A DNA stretch of 64,000 nt from positions 95,416 through 159,415 of the forward strand of contig OY282494.1 of NCBI GenBank assembly GCA_958296385.1, in the 5' to 3' direction. Below are positions 27,256 to 35,286 of the stretch, piece after piece (the stretch's first letter is position 1; each line of letters begins with the position of its first letter). The notes under the pieces were generated by a model, which did no database searches, was not told the DNA's origin, and saw only the letters and a program-made list of their open reading frames with translations. This stretch comes from an uncultured Dehalococcoidia bacterium. GTDB lineage: Bacteria; Chloroflexota; Dehalococcoidia; Lucifugimonadales; UBA3495. A program made the translations under genes and the position numbers.

Positions 27256-27456
27256 GGCATCGGCGGGGCGACTAGGCCATTTGACGAGGCCAACCTATTC
27301 ACCCGCGCCCTCCAACACCCTGCTCTACGAAACCGAGCAACCCACATAGCAACCACTACCCGGTACAATTGAGGCCGTAGCGCAACAAAGACCTGTGACG
27401 CGGCGAACCGGCCGCAGGCCAGCTAATCCACTACGAAACCATAGAGGGCACAAACG

Positions 27457-28395
27457 ATGTCAATCACTCAGCAGATACAAACGATAAAGCGCGGGCTGTT
27501 CACGGACGAATATAGCCCGCTTGAAATGCGCCAAATCCTTGACAATGGAACACAATCCGTCATCCACTGGGGCAGAATCCGCCCCGCTGTAATGGCGCTC
27601 GGAGAGATGCCGTGGTACGAGTTGGACGCCAATTGGCAGTTCTTCCTTAACGAAGAGCGCTACCCCATCGGGCGTACCATGGACCTCAGGCCCGACGAGG
27701 TAGGCACTTTTCAAAGCTTGGTGAGGAACTTGGTCAATGCGACACGTGAGCCCATGCGAATTCTCACGTCGGTTCACCCTGAAGAATTTTCCTATTACGA
27801 CGTTTCAGTCGTCATAGATTCAACGGAACTCGAAGTCCTGGAAAAAGCGATTTACCACGTGCGTCACACTGCTGAACTCGCGGCCATTGACGACGCCGTT
27901 ACGGTTTCCTCGCTACAACCCGGATCCCTCGAGATAGTTCTCACGGCCGGCAAAGTCACCATGATGGCCATCAATCTGATGATTCTCCTTGCCAGGGCTT
28001 TGAAAAACCCTCAGATACACGATGATGTACGTCGCTTGGTAAAACTCCAAAAACTCACCGGCAACGATGCAGACGAGGATGCAGCGCTAGCCACCGTAAT
28101 AGAGGATACGCAGGAATCATTCTGGGAATCGGCTACCGAGCTATTAGAAAACGTTACACGCGAGAACAACGTGAACTTCCCGGAAGCCAAAAACAAAATC
28201 AACCTGGCCGCCAAAGAAATCTACGAGAACGCCGCGGGCCTTTCAGCAAACTGGAAACTACCGCCAGCGGTAATTGACGGATTTCCCAATGGGCTCAATG
28301 CTACCCTCTACGGCAGCCCGGAGGAAATCGGGCGAGTGCTAAAAGAGCTTGCCGCGCCGCCTTCGGCACAAGACGACACCTCAACCGACTGCTGA
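27457..28395 (+). CDS. Protein of unknown function (312 aa)
   Basis: Not recognised. Start ATG 27457 has GAGGG at good spacing. No signal peptide. Residues 110-160 look like alternating beta strands and helix (YYDVSVVIDSTELEVLEKAI), followed by SSLQPGSLEIVLTAG and a hydrophobic stretch near 167-182 (MMAINLMILLARALK). The C-terminal third is helical and acidic. A GSLEI strand followed by a hydrophobic helix occurs in some accessory domains of conflict-system proteins, but that is a weak resemblance. Codon use is visibly less GC-biased than in neighbours, and it is flanked by repeats and a decayed gene, suggesting an acquired segment. Confidence 0.7.
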   Translation: MSITQQIQTIKRGLFTDEYSPLEMRQILDNGTQSVIHWGRIRPAVMALGEMPWYELDANWQFFLNEERYPIGRTMDLRPDEVGTFQSLVRNLVNATREPMRILTSVHPEEFSYYDVSVVIDSTELEVLEKAIYHVRHTAELAAIDDAVTVSSLQPGSLEIVLTAGKVTMMAINLMILLARALKNPQIHDDVRRLVKLQKLTGNDADEDAALATVIEDTQESFWESATELLENVTRENNVNFPEAKNKINLAAKEIYENAAGLSANWKLPPAVIDGFPNGLNATLYGSPEEIGRVLKELAAPPSAQDDTSTDC

Positions 28396-28426
28396 TAACT
28401 ACGGACAGCCCGCGAGTCGCCCCGCA

Positions 28427-28714
28427 ATGCCCTTAACCGATCTAAACCTGCGCCGGACTTACGACCCCGACATCTGCCCCGACCCGGTAGGCTAGTTTTA
28501 CTCGCCGGCGCTGGCCGATTACATAGCCTGCGGCTGAAACTCCACGATTCCAAACTGCGCGAAATGCGGGGCTGCCTGTCAGAGCTGGAATCCGATAGTG
28601 ATGGAACTTTTCGGGCAGCGCAATCAGGAATGGTTCCAAATCCTCCGTAACTGCCCAAAGGGATCATGTTGCGGGCATGACGGATTGAGAATACTCAGCA
28701 TTAGCCCGGTTTGA
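28427..28714 (+). pseudogene. Decayed reading frame (helicase/PLD-type N-terminus?)
   Basis: From ATG 28427 one frame reads MPLTDLNLRRTYDPDICPDP, then in-frame stops at 28493 (TAG) and 28535 (TGA), and continues as protein-like sequence (FYSPALADYIACG, then a cysteine-rich part and QNQEWFQILRN-type sequence) to TGA 28712. The opening recalls N-termini of phospholipase-D-like helicase-associated proteins (LRRxYDxxxDPVxDFYxPAL), from memory only. The rest of 28396-28795 shows nothing else but the pncB promoter. Confidence 0.4.
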
Positions 28715-28739
28715 CACCATTGCCGGCCAGTCGGATAAT
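28711..28739 (+). promoter_or_regulatory. Promoter for pncB
   Basis: TTGACA (28711-28716), 17-base spacer, GATAAT (28734-28739). Consensus -35, optimal spacing and 5/6 match at -10. Predicted start near 28746, giving a 50-base leader before ATG 28796. Confidence 0.75.
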
Positions 28740-28795
28740 GCGGACACCGCACCGTTCAGTCTGCGCCCGACGCGGCCCGGTGTCTCCCCTAACGT

Positions 28796-30193
28796 ATGCC
28801 TATGGTTGCCGATATTCCAACCCCCAGCCTGCCCATTCCCGCCGGCGACAGCGGTTTGTTCACCGACCTTTACGAGCTGACCATGGGGCAGTCGTATTTC
28901 GCTGAGGGAATGCTGGAGCGAGAGGCTGCGTTCAGCCTGTTTATGCGCGGCTACCCGCCCCACCGGGGCTACATGGTAGCCGCCGGCATTGACGACGCCC
29001 TGGATTGTCTGGCCGCCTTGTCGTTTGACGCCGACAGTATCAACTACCTGCGTTCCACCGGCATATTCACGCCCGACTTTCTGGATTACCTCAGTGCGTT
29101 CCGGTTTGCCGGCAGCGTGCGCGCCGTGCCGGAGGGCGCCCTGTTTTTCGCCGACGAGCCCATCATGGAAATCACCGGCTCCATCATTGAAACGCAGCTG
29201 GCCGAAACCATCGTCATCAACCAGGTGCAGTACCAAAGCCTGCTGGCCACCAAGTCGGCCCGCTGCGTGCAGGCCGCCGGCGGGCGCGCCATCGCCGATT
29301 TCGCATCCCGCCGCACCCACGGCTCCGAGGCCGGACTGCGGATGGCCCGCGCGTCTTACATCGCCGGTTTCGCCGCCACCAGCAACGTCCTGGCCGCCCG
29401 CCGCTACGGTATCCCGCCGGCCGGCACCATGGCCCACTCCTACATCACCGGCTTTGCCAGCGAAGCCGACGCTTTCCGCGCCTACGCCCGTATGTTCCCC
29501 CAGCGCAGCATCTTTCTGCTGGACACCTACGACACGCTGGCGGCGGCCCACACCGCAGCGGATGTCGCCCGTGAAATGGAATCCGACAGTGCAAGACTGA
29601 CGGCAGTAAGGCTGGACTCCGGCGACCTGGACGCCCTGAGCCGGCAAGTCCGCGAGGTGCTGGACGATGCCGGTCTGGATTACGTGCGAATACTGGTCAG
29701 CGGCGGCCTTGACGAGTACGAAATTGAGCGGCTGGTAACCAACGGCGCCCCGGTCGATATGTTCGGCGTAGGCACCCGCGTTGGCGTTTCCGGCGATGCG
29801 CCCTGGTGCGATATGGTCTATAAGATGGTGCGCTACGACGGCCAGCCGGTGATGAAACTGAGCGACGGCAAGCAATCCCTCCCCGGCGCCAAGCAGGTCT
29901 TTCGCCAGCACGACCCGTCCGGCATCATGTCCGGCGACGTAATCGCCCTGGCCAACGAAACCGATGGCAAGGGCCAACCCCTGCTTGCCGACGCCATGCG
30001 CAACGGCGCGCGCACCGCAACACGCGAGCCGGTTGACGCCGCCCGCCAGCGCGCCGCCGCCGGCCTGTCCGCTCTCGGCCCAGACTACCGCCGCCTGCGC
30101 CAACCGACCGAGTATCCGGTGACGCTGAGCCCCGGCCTCACCCAGTTAACCGAGCAGGTGCGCCACCGCATCAGTTCCGCACATCAAGCCTGA
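28796..30193 (+). CDS. pncB: Nicotinate phosphoribosyltransferase
   Basis: 465 residues. Makes nicotinate mononucleotide from nicotinate and PRPP in NAD salvage. Clear family segments: FTDLYELTMGQSYF near the N-terminus, FASRRTHGSEAGLRMARASY around the phosphorylated-histidine region, TMAHSYITGF, and AVRLDSGDLDALSRQVRE with the conserved RLDSGD. Length suits the bacterial long form. An ATG at 28802 is an alternative start. It has its own promoter and is followed 44 bp later by the ETF gene, but no functional link between the two is evident. Confidence 0.95.
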   Translation: MPMVADIPTPSLPIPAGDSGLFTDLYELTMGQSYFAEGMLEREAAFSLFMRGYPPHRGYMVAAGIDDALDCLAALSFDADSINYLRSTGIFTPDFLDYLSAFRFAGSVRAVPEGALFFADEPIMEITGSIIETQLAETIVINQVQYQSLLATKSARCVQAAGGRAIADFASRRTHGSEAGLRMARASYIAGFAATSNVLAARRYGIPPAGTMAHSYITGFASEADAFRAYARMFPQRSIFLLDTYDTLAAAHTAADVAREMESDSARLTAVRLDSGDLDALSRQVREVLDDAGLDYVRILVSGGLDEYEIERLVTNGAPVDMFGVGTRVGVSGDAPWCDMVYKMVRYDGQPVMKLSDGKQSLPGAKQVFRQHDPSGIMSGDVIALANETDGKGQPLLADAMRNGARTATREPVDAARQRAAAGLSALGPDYRRLRQPTEYPVTLSPGLTQLTEQVRHRISSAHQA

Positions 30194-30237
30194 ATACCGG
30201 CGCCAGCCTCTAACCGGCTCATAAGGAGCGTTTCGGG

Positions 30238-32085
30238 ATGAAAATTGCCGTCTGCGTAAAGTACGTCCCCGTTGTTTCCCGTATCCAGTTCGACTACGAG
30301 AACAAGGTAATCCAGCGGGAGGGCGTGCCGTCGGAGATAAACCCCTTTGACCTGCTGGGCGTCAACCTGGCCGTCGATTTAAAAGCCGGTGCCGATGACA
30401 CCGTACTGGCCCTGTCCATGGGCCCGCCCAACGCCGCCGAGGGCTTAACCCAATGCTACGCCCTCGGGGTTGACCGGAGTATTCTGCTGTCCGACCGTGC
30501 GTTGGCCGGCAGCGACACGCTGGCCACGGCGCAGGCGTTAGCCCTGGCCCTGGAACGCGAACAGCCCGACCTAATCATCTGCGGACGCAACAGCAGCGAC
30601 GCCGAAACGGGCCAAGTCGGGCCGGAGCTTGCCGAACTGATGGCCCTGCCCCACGTCAGCAACGTCCGCAAACTGGACGTCAACCGCCCCGCCAACCGCA
30701 TCACCGCCGAACGCGTCACCGACGAGGGCTATCAGATTATAGAATGTCCGCTGCCCGCCGTAATTTGCGTCACCGAGGGCGCCGGCGCGGAACGCTATCC
30801 GGGCCGGGAGGAAATGACCGCAGCGGAAAGCAAAACGGTTGAAACTCTAACCTGCGCCGACCTTACCGATGACCTGTCCCTTTTCGGACTGGCCGGCTCG
30901 CCCACGTGGGTTGAGGACATCCGCTTGATTGAACCCGACCGTCTGGCAGTAGTGTTCCGTGATGAAACCCCGGAGGACGCCGCCCGCCAGGTCGCCGAAC
31001 TGCTCCGCGCCCGTTTAGTCAACCTCGCCGCCAGCGCCGCCGACGCCGCCCCCAACACCACGCTGCCCCACTACGCCGGCGGCGCCCGCAGCATCTGGGT
31101 AGTCGCCGAACTAACCGACGGCGCCGTGCGCCACGTTACGCTGGAAATGCTGGGCAAAGCCCGCGAGTTGACGCCCCAGACGCAAAGCGAAGTAGCAGCC
31201 GTAGCAATCTGCAACGGCGCCCCCACCCCTGACGTAATCGCACAGCTGGCGCAAGGCGGTGCCGACCGGGTGCTGACGCTGGACACCGCCGGTCTTGGCC
31301 TGCTGTGCGGGCGCGGCGTAGCCGACAGCCTGGCCGACGCGATTGCCGAACAACAACCCTACGCCGTACTATTCGCCGCCACCGCCGACGGGCGCGACCT
31401 GGCCGCCCGCATCGCCGCCCGCCAACGCCTCGGCCTAACCGGCGACGCCATCGACCTGGAAATCAACGAGCAGGGACAGCTGGTGCAGCTAAAACCGGCG
31501 CTGGGCGGCAACGTAGTAGCCCCCATCCTGTCCAAAACCCTGCCCAACCTGGCAACCCTGCGCCCCGGCGTCCTAACCCCGGCAACCCCGGAACCGGAGG
31601 CCACCCCCATCAATGTAGAGGCAATCCCGCCAACCGCGCGCAACGGCGCCGATGCAACCCTGCTCAGCGAACACACCGCCGCGGAACACGGCGCCCTGGA
31701 GCTAACCGCAGCGGAGGTAGTAGTCGGCCTGGGAATGGGCATCGGAGAGGATGGTCTGTCCACAGCACGACAATGGGCAGCCGCCATCGGCGCGCCCATC
31801 GCCACCACGCGCAACGTAGTGCATTCCGGCTGGCTGCCCCACCACATTCAGGTAGGCATCAGCGGCCGCACCATCGCCCCCCAAGTGTACTTGGCCATAG
31901 GCATCAGAGGCGCCTTCAACCACACCGTAGGCATCCAGAAAGCCGCCACAATACTAGCCATCAACCGCAACCACCGCGCCGCCATATTCCGCGCCGCCGA
32001 TTACGGAATTGTAGGCGATTGGAACGAATACCTGCCCGCGCTGATTGAAGCCATCAAGCCGGTACTGGCAGAACACGGCCTCTAA
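30238..32085 (+). CDS. Electron transfer flavoprotein, fused beta-alpha chains
   Basis: 615 residues in one frame. Residues 1 to about 255 are EtfB (MKIAVCVKYVPVVS, the DLLGVNLAVDLK segment and ICGRNSSDAETGQVGPELAE). From about 285 is EtfA (SIWVVAELTDGAVRHVTLEMLGKA), ending in the FAD-binding motif with VYLAIGIRGAFNHTVGIQKA and FRAADYGIVGDWNEYLPAL. Normally two separate subunits transfer electrons from acyl-CoA dehydrogenases to the quinone pool. The linker is uninterrupted, with no internal stop or frameshift. Two acyl-CoA dehydrogenases encoded at 35.3-37.7 kb are natural electron donors. ATAAGGAG precedes ATG 30238. Confidence 0.93.
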   Translation: MKIAVCVKYVPVVSRIQFDYENKVIQREGVPSEINPFDLLGVNLAVDLKAGADDTVLALSMGPPNAAEGLTQCYALGVDRSILLSDRALAGSDTLATAQALALALEREQPDLIICGRNSSDAETGQVGPELAELMALPHVSNVRKLDVNRPANRITAERVTDEGYQIIECPLPAVICVTEGAGAERYPGREEMTAAESKTVETLTCADLTDDLSLFGLAGSPTWVEDIRLIEPDRLAVVFRDETPEDAARQVAELLRARLVNLAASAADAAPNTTLPHYAGGARSIWVVAELTDGAVRHVTLEMLGKARELTPQTQSEVAAVAICNGAPTPDVIAQLAQGGADRVLTLDTAGLGLLCGRGVADSLADAIAEQQPYAVLFAATADGRDLAARIAARQRLGLTGDAIDLEINEQGQLVQLKPALGGNVVAPILSKTLPNLATLRPGVLTPATPEPEATPINVEAIPPTARNGADATLLSEHTAAEHGALELTAAEVVVGLGMGIGEDGLSTARQWAAAIGAPIATTRNVVHSGWLPHHIQVGISGRTIAPQVYLAIGIRGAFNHTVGIQKAATILAINRNHRAAIFRAADYGIVGDWNEYLPALIEAIKPVLAEHGL

Positions 32086-32183
32086 TCGAATCCACGCGCG
32101 CGGATGGGCAACCGGCGCCGGCGCCTGAACTGGACAGCACGATAGAACCGCACTGCTTTTGCTCACTAGGAAAGGTGAACGAA

Positions 32184-32608
32184 ATGATGACCACGGAAAA
32201 GCTGCCTGATGCCGTGCGTCCGCGCTGGGACCTCTTTTTCGCAGAGGCGCGCCGGAATACTTACCGCTACGGGCTCAACCTTTCGGATATAAACGCCCTC
32301 GCCAATGGCAAGGCTTCAATATCGTCCGCAATGGACAGCGCCCCGGTTTCGTCTGAAAAGAGCCTTAACCCGGAAGCTGCGATAATCCGACTACCGGCGG
32401 CCAAGACCCGCAACGAATTTCTCCGGGGGAGAAAGGGCGCCGTAATGGAAGCGGCGCAAACCGGCGCCCCGTTAGCGCGCTGTTCGCCGCGGGCGCCAGC
32501 AAAGGGGATGTAAATTGGCTGGCCCGGCATGGGTGGATTGTCATTATTAACCCGGACGGAACAAAATGGCAGCCGCCAACCTACCGCCCCCGCAGAGCAA
32601 ATTCGTAG
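32184..32608 (+). pseudogene. Unknown small gene with a one-base frameshift
   Basis: Start ATG 32184 follows AGGAAAGG. The first frame reads to about 32468 (NEFLRGRKGAVMEAAQTGAP) and alone would end at 32513. From the C-run at 32467-32470 the -1 frame continues as protein-like sequence (VSALFAAGASKGDVNWLARH, then GWIVIINPDGTKWQPPTYR) to TAG 32606-32608. One missing C in the tract would explain it. Restored, the product is about 141 residues, family not recognised. Could be a real pseudogene, an assembly error or, least likely, programmed frameshifting. Confidence 0.6.
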
Positions 32609-32709
32609 CTCTTACCTCCGCCCGACGATGCCCCCGGCGGATTTCTGTTACCCTCGTCGCCTTTCCTCCGGTAGGGCAACATCTTGGGCGTGGTGGCGCG
32701 GGTGGTCAT
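32581..32709 (-). pseudogene. Truncated fourth Uma2 gene (5' end only)
   Basis: ATG 32709 begins MTTRATTPKMLPYR, identical to the start of the three intact Uma2 copies for 13 residues, at the same 12-base distance after the preceding copy's stop and with the same GGAGG. Homology then stops; an unrelated frame runs to a stop at 32581-32583. A deletion removed the rest of the copy and joined it to the tail of the frameshifted gene. Confidence 0.8.
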
Positions 32710-32721
32710 TGATGGCCTCCG

Positions 32722-33504
32722 TTATTCCGATTGGCGGTACAGCCGCTCCCGCAGCCGTGCGATTTCAGCCTCGGCAGCCAAACGCTCGGCCCTTTCGGCG
32801 TCCCACCTTGCTTCGGCGGCTTGCTGGGCAGCCTCGGCAGTCTGCCGGGCAGCCCGTTCCTGCCGCCAGTTTTCGTGGTAGGTTGCCGTTGCCGGGTCGT
32901 ACAGCCGGGGCCAGCCGTCGTCCCAGCACAAGCTCAGCCCCAAAACCGCGCTGTACCCTTTCAGTACGCCGTCCGGTTCGGTAGTCAAATCTATAGATTG
33001 GTAAGCGCCGTTGACCAGCCGGCCGCCCCACAGCCGTTCTTGGTAGTAGCGGCCGCCGGGGTCAAAGCGCCAGTATTCGGGAATGCCGATGCGGGCGTAG
33101 ATGTCGGGCTTGCGGCGAATGTCCACTTGGGCGGTGCTTTCCGAGGCCACTTCCAGGGCGAAATCCGGCGGCTTGCCGACTTCCCAGGGCAGGTACAGTT
33201 TGCGGGGGCGGATGGCGCGGGCGTCAACGCCGAAAGCGAGGTAGATGTCCGGCGAAACGCGGACGTTCAAGTTGGCGTGGTCATAGCAGATAAACGTTTG
33301 GTCATCCAAAAACACATCAGGCCGGCGGTCGAAATCAGTGAACGCGACGGCGAACAGGCCGGTTAGTTCTCGTATTTCACGACTTTGTTCCATCTGGTCC
33401 GGCGGTAGCTCCTTTACGTCAGGGGCAAATTCCAGGCAGGCGTAGTCAATCTCACCTTGCCGCTGGTAAGGCAGCATCTTGGGCGTGGTGGCGCGGGTGG
33501 TCAT
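32722..33504 (-). CDS. Uma2 family nuclease-like protein, copy 1
   Basis: 260 residues. Uma2 (DUF820) proteins have a PD-(D/E)XK-like fold. Likely active-site residues: Asp86 in RVSPDIYLAFG, Glu118 in FALEVASEST and Lys132 in RRKPDIYARIGIPEYWRFDP. Residues 205-260 are an Ala/Glu/Arg-rich coiled coil (AEARWDAERAERLAAEAEIA). DNA substrate and role are unknown; the family is common in cyanobacteria and Chloroflexota. Third in transcription order of a tandem set with 12-bp gaps. GGAGG precedes ATG 33504. Confidence 0.88.
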   Translation of the reverse strand: MTTRATTPKMLPYQRQGEIDYACLEFAPDVKELPPDQMEQSREIRELTGLFAVAFTDFDRRPDVFLDDQTFICYDHANLNVRVSPDIYLAFGVDARAIRPRKLYLPWEVGKPPDFALEVASESTAQVDIRRKPDIYARIGIPEYWRFDPGGRYYQERLWGGRLVNGAYQSIDLTTEPDGVLKGYSAVLGLSLCWDDGWPRLYDPATATYHENWRQERAARQTAEAAQQAAEARWDAERAERLAAEAEIARLRERLYRQSE

Positions 33505-33516
33505 TGATGGCCTCCG

Positions 33517-34320
33517 TTATTCCGATTGGCGGTGCAGTTGCTCCCGCAGCCGTGTGATTTCGGCCTCAGCAGCCAGACGCTCGGCCCTTTCGGCGTCCCA
33601 CCCGGCCCGGGCTGCATCCCGCTCCGCCAAGACGTTATCCCGCTGCGATTCGGCGGTTTGCCGGGCGGCGCGTTCCTGCCGCCAGTTCTCATAGTAGGTT
33701 CCCGTTGCCGGGTCGTACAGCCGGGGCCAGCCATCGTCCCAGCACAGGCTCAGCCCCAGAACTACGCTGTACCCTTTCAGTACGCCGTCCGGTTCGGTAG
33801 TCAAATCTATAGATTGGTAAGCTCCATTGACCAGCCGGCCGCCCCACAGCCGTTCTTGGTAGTAGCGACCGCCGGGGTCAAAGCGCCAGTATTCGGAGAT
33901 GCCGATGTAGGCGTAGATGTTGGGCTTGCGGCGGATGTCCACCTGGGCGGTGCTTTCGGAGGCCACTTCCAAGGCGAAATCCGGCGGCTTGCCGACTTCC
34001 CAGGGCAGGTACAGCTTGCGGGGGCGGATGGCGCGGGCGTCCACACCGAAAGCTAGGTAGATGTCCGGCGATACCCGGACGTTCAAGTTGGCGGGGTCGT
34101 AACAGATAAACGTTTGGTCATCCAAAAACACGTCAGGCCTGCGGTCGAAATCGGTGAAGGCGGCCGCGAACAGTCCGGCTATTTCTCGTATTTCACGACT
34201 TTGTTCCATCTGGTCGGGCGGTAGCTCCTTTACGTCGGGGGCAAATTCCAGGCTGGCATAATCAATCTCGCCTTGCCGCTGGTAGGGCAGCATCTTGGGC
34301 GTGGTGGCGCGGGTGGTCAT
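33517..34320 (-). CDS. Uma2 family nuclease-like protein, copy 2
   Basis: 267 residues, nearly identical to copies 1 and 3 through the catalytic domain, with the same Asp/Glu/Lys set (SPDIYLAFG, LEVASEST, RRKPNIYAYIG). Differs mainly in the coiled-coil tail, where an extra block around QRDNVLAERDAARAGWDA lengthens it relative to copy 3. High nucleotide identity among copies points to recent duplication or gene conversion. Cotranscribed with its neighbours. Confidence 0.88.
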   Translation of the reverse strand: MTTRATTPKMLPYQRQGEIDYASLEFAPDVKELPPDQMEQSREIREIAGLFAAAFTDFDRRPDVFLDDQTFICYDPANLNVRVSPDIYLAFGVDARAIRPRKLYLPWEVGKPPDFALEVASESTAQVDIRRKPNIYAYIGISEYWRFDPGGRYYQERLWGGRLVNGAYQSIDLTTEPDGVLKGYSVVLGLSLCWDDGWPRLYDPATGTYYENWRQERAARQTAESQRDNVLAERDAARAGWDAERAERLAAEAEITRLREQLHRQSE

Positions 34321-34332
34321 TGATGGCCTCCG

Positions 34333-35094
34333 TTATTCCGATTGGCGGTGCAGTTGCTCCCGCAGCCGGGCGATTTCGGCTTCGGCAGCCAGACGCTCGG
34401 CCCTTTCCGCATCCCGCTGCGATTCGGCGGTTTGGCGGGCAGCCCGTTCCTGCCGCCAGTTCTCATGGTAGGTTCCCGTTGCCGGGTCGTACAGCCGGGG
34501 CCAGCCGTCGTCCCAGCACAGGCTCAATCCTAGAACCGCGCTGTACCCTTTCAGTACGCCGTCCGGTTCGGTGGTCAAATCGATGGACTGGTAAGCTCCA
34601 TTGACCAGCCGGCCGCCCCACAGCCGTTCCCGGTAGTAGCGACCGCCGGGGTCAAAGCGCCAGTATTCGGGGATGCCGATGCGGGCGTAGATGTCGGGCT
34701 TGCGGCGGATGTCCACTTGGGCGGTGCTTTCGGAGGCCACTTCCAGGGCGAAATCCGGCGGCTTGCCGACTTCCCAGGGCAGGTACAGTTTGCGGGGGCG
34801 GATGGCGCGGGCGTCGACTCCGAAGGCCAGGTAGATGTCGGGCGACACGCGGACGTTCAAGTTGCCGGGGTCGTAGCAGATAAACGTTTGGTCGTCCAAA
34901 AACACATCAGGCCGGCGGCCGAAGTCGGTGAACGCGGCGGCGAGCAGGGCGGCTATTTCTCGTATTTCACGACTTTGTTCCATCTGGTCCGGCGGCAGCT
35001 CCTTTACGTCAGGGGCAAAATCCAGGCGGGCGTAGTCAATTTCGCCTTGCCGCTGGTAGGGCAGCATCTTGGGCGTGGTGGCGCGGGTGGTCAT
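34333..35094 (-). CDS. Uma2 family nuclease-like protein, copy 3 (promoter-proximal)
   Basis: 253 residues from ATG 35094, the start equivalent to the other copies and preceded by GGAGG; an upstream GTG-side start at 35115 is not supported. Same catalytic set as copies 1 and 2 (SPDIYLAFG, LEVASEST, RRKPDIYARIG). It has the shortest coiled-coil tail, so the tails differ by insertion or loss of a repeat block while the nuclease domain is kept nearly constant. First gene after an extended -10 promoter, divergent from the acyl-CoA dehydrogenase gene. Confidence 0.87.
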   Translation of the reverse strand: MTTRATTPKMLPYQRQGEIDYARLDFAPDVKELPPDQMEQSREIREIAALLAAAFTDFGRRPDVFLDDQTFICYDPGNLNVRVSPDIYLAFGVDARAIRPRKLYLPWEVGKPPDFALEVASESTAQVDIRRKPDIYARIGIPEYWRFDPGGRYYRERLWGGRLVNGAYQSIDLTTEPDGVLKGYSAVLGLSLCWDDGWPRLYDPATGTYHENWRQERAARQTAESQRDAERAERLAAEAEIARLREQLHRQSE

Positions 35095-35139
35095 CTTGGC
35101 CTCCGGGCAGCGCACGGTTGCGGCGGCTATTGTGTTGCG

Positions 35140-35148
35140 ATTGTATCA
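35140..35148 (-). promoter_or_regulatory. Extended -10 promoter for the Uma2 operon
   Basis: Minus strand TGATACAAT, i.e. TGn plus TACAAT, 45 bases before ATG 35094. No good -35, as is usual for extended -10 promoters. Confidence 0.5.
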
Positions 35149-35211
35149 CCGGCGGGGCAAAGGCGGGTTACGCCCAATATGCTCATGTACGAATCTTGGC
35201 CGGGTTTCGGA

Positions 35212-35240
35212 ATGACACCGGCCCGGCTACCCGCTATAAT
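35212..35240 (+). promoter_or_regulatory. Promoter for the first acyl-CoA dehydrogenase
   Basis: ATGACA (35212-35217), 17-base spacer, TATAAT (35235-35240). Predicted start near 35247, 40 bases before ATG 35287. Confidence 0.75.
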
Positions 35241-35286
35241 TACCGCCAGTTTCGTACCCGACACGACATTGAGAGGCCGCGTTGCT

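Noticed and set aside
34717-35286. N-terminal extension of the first acyl-CoA dehydrogenase
   Set aside because: The upstream open frame is antisense to a Uma2 gene; promoter, ribosome site and family N-terminus all support ATG 35287.
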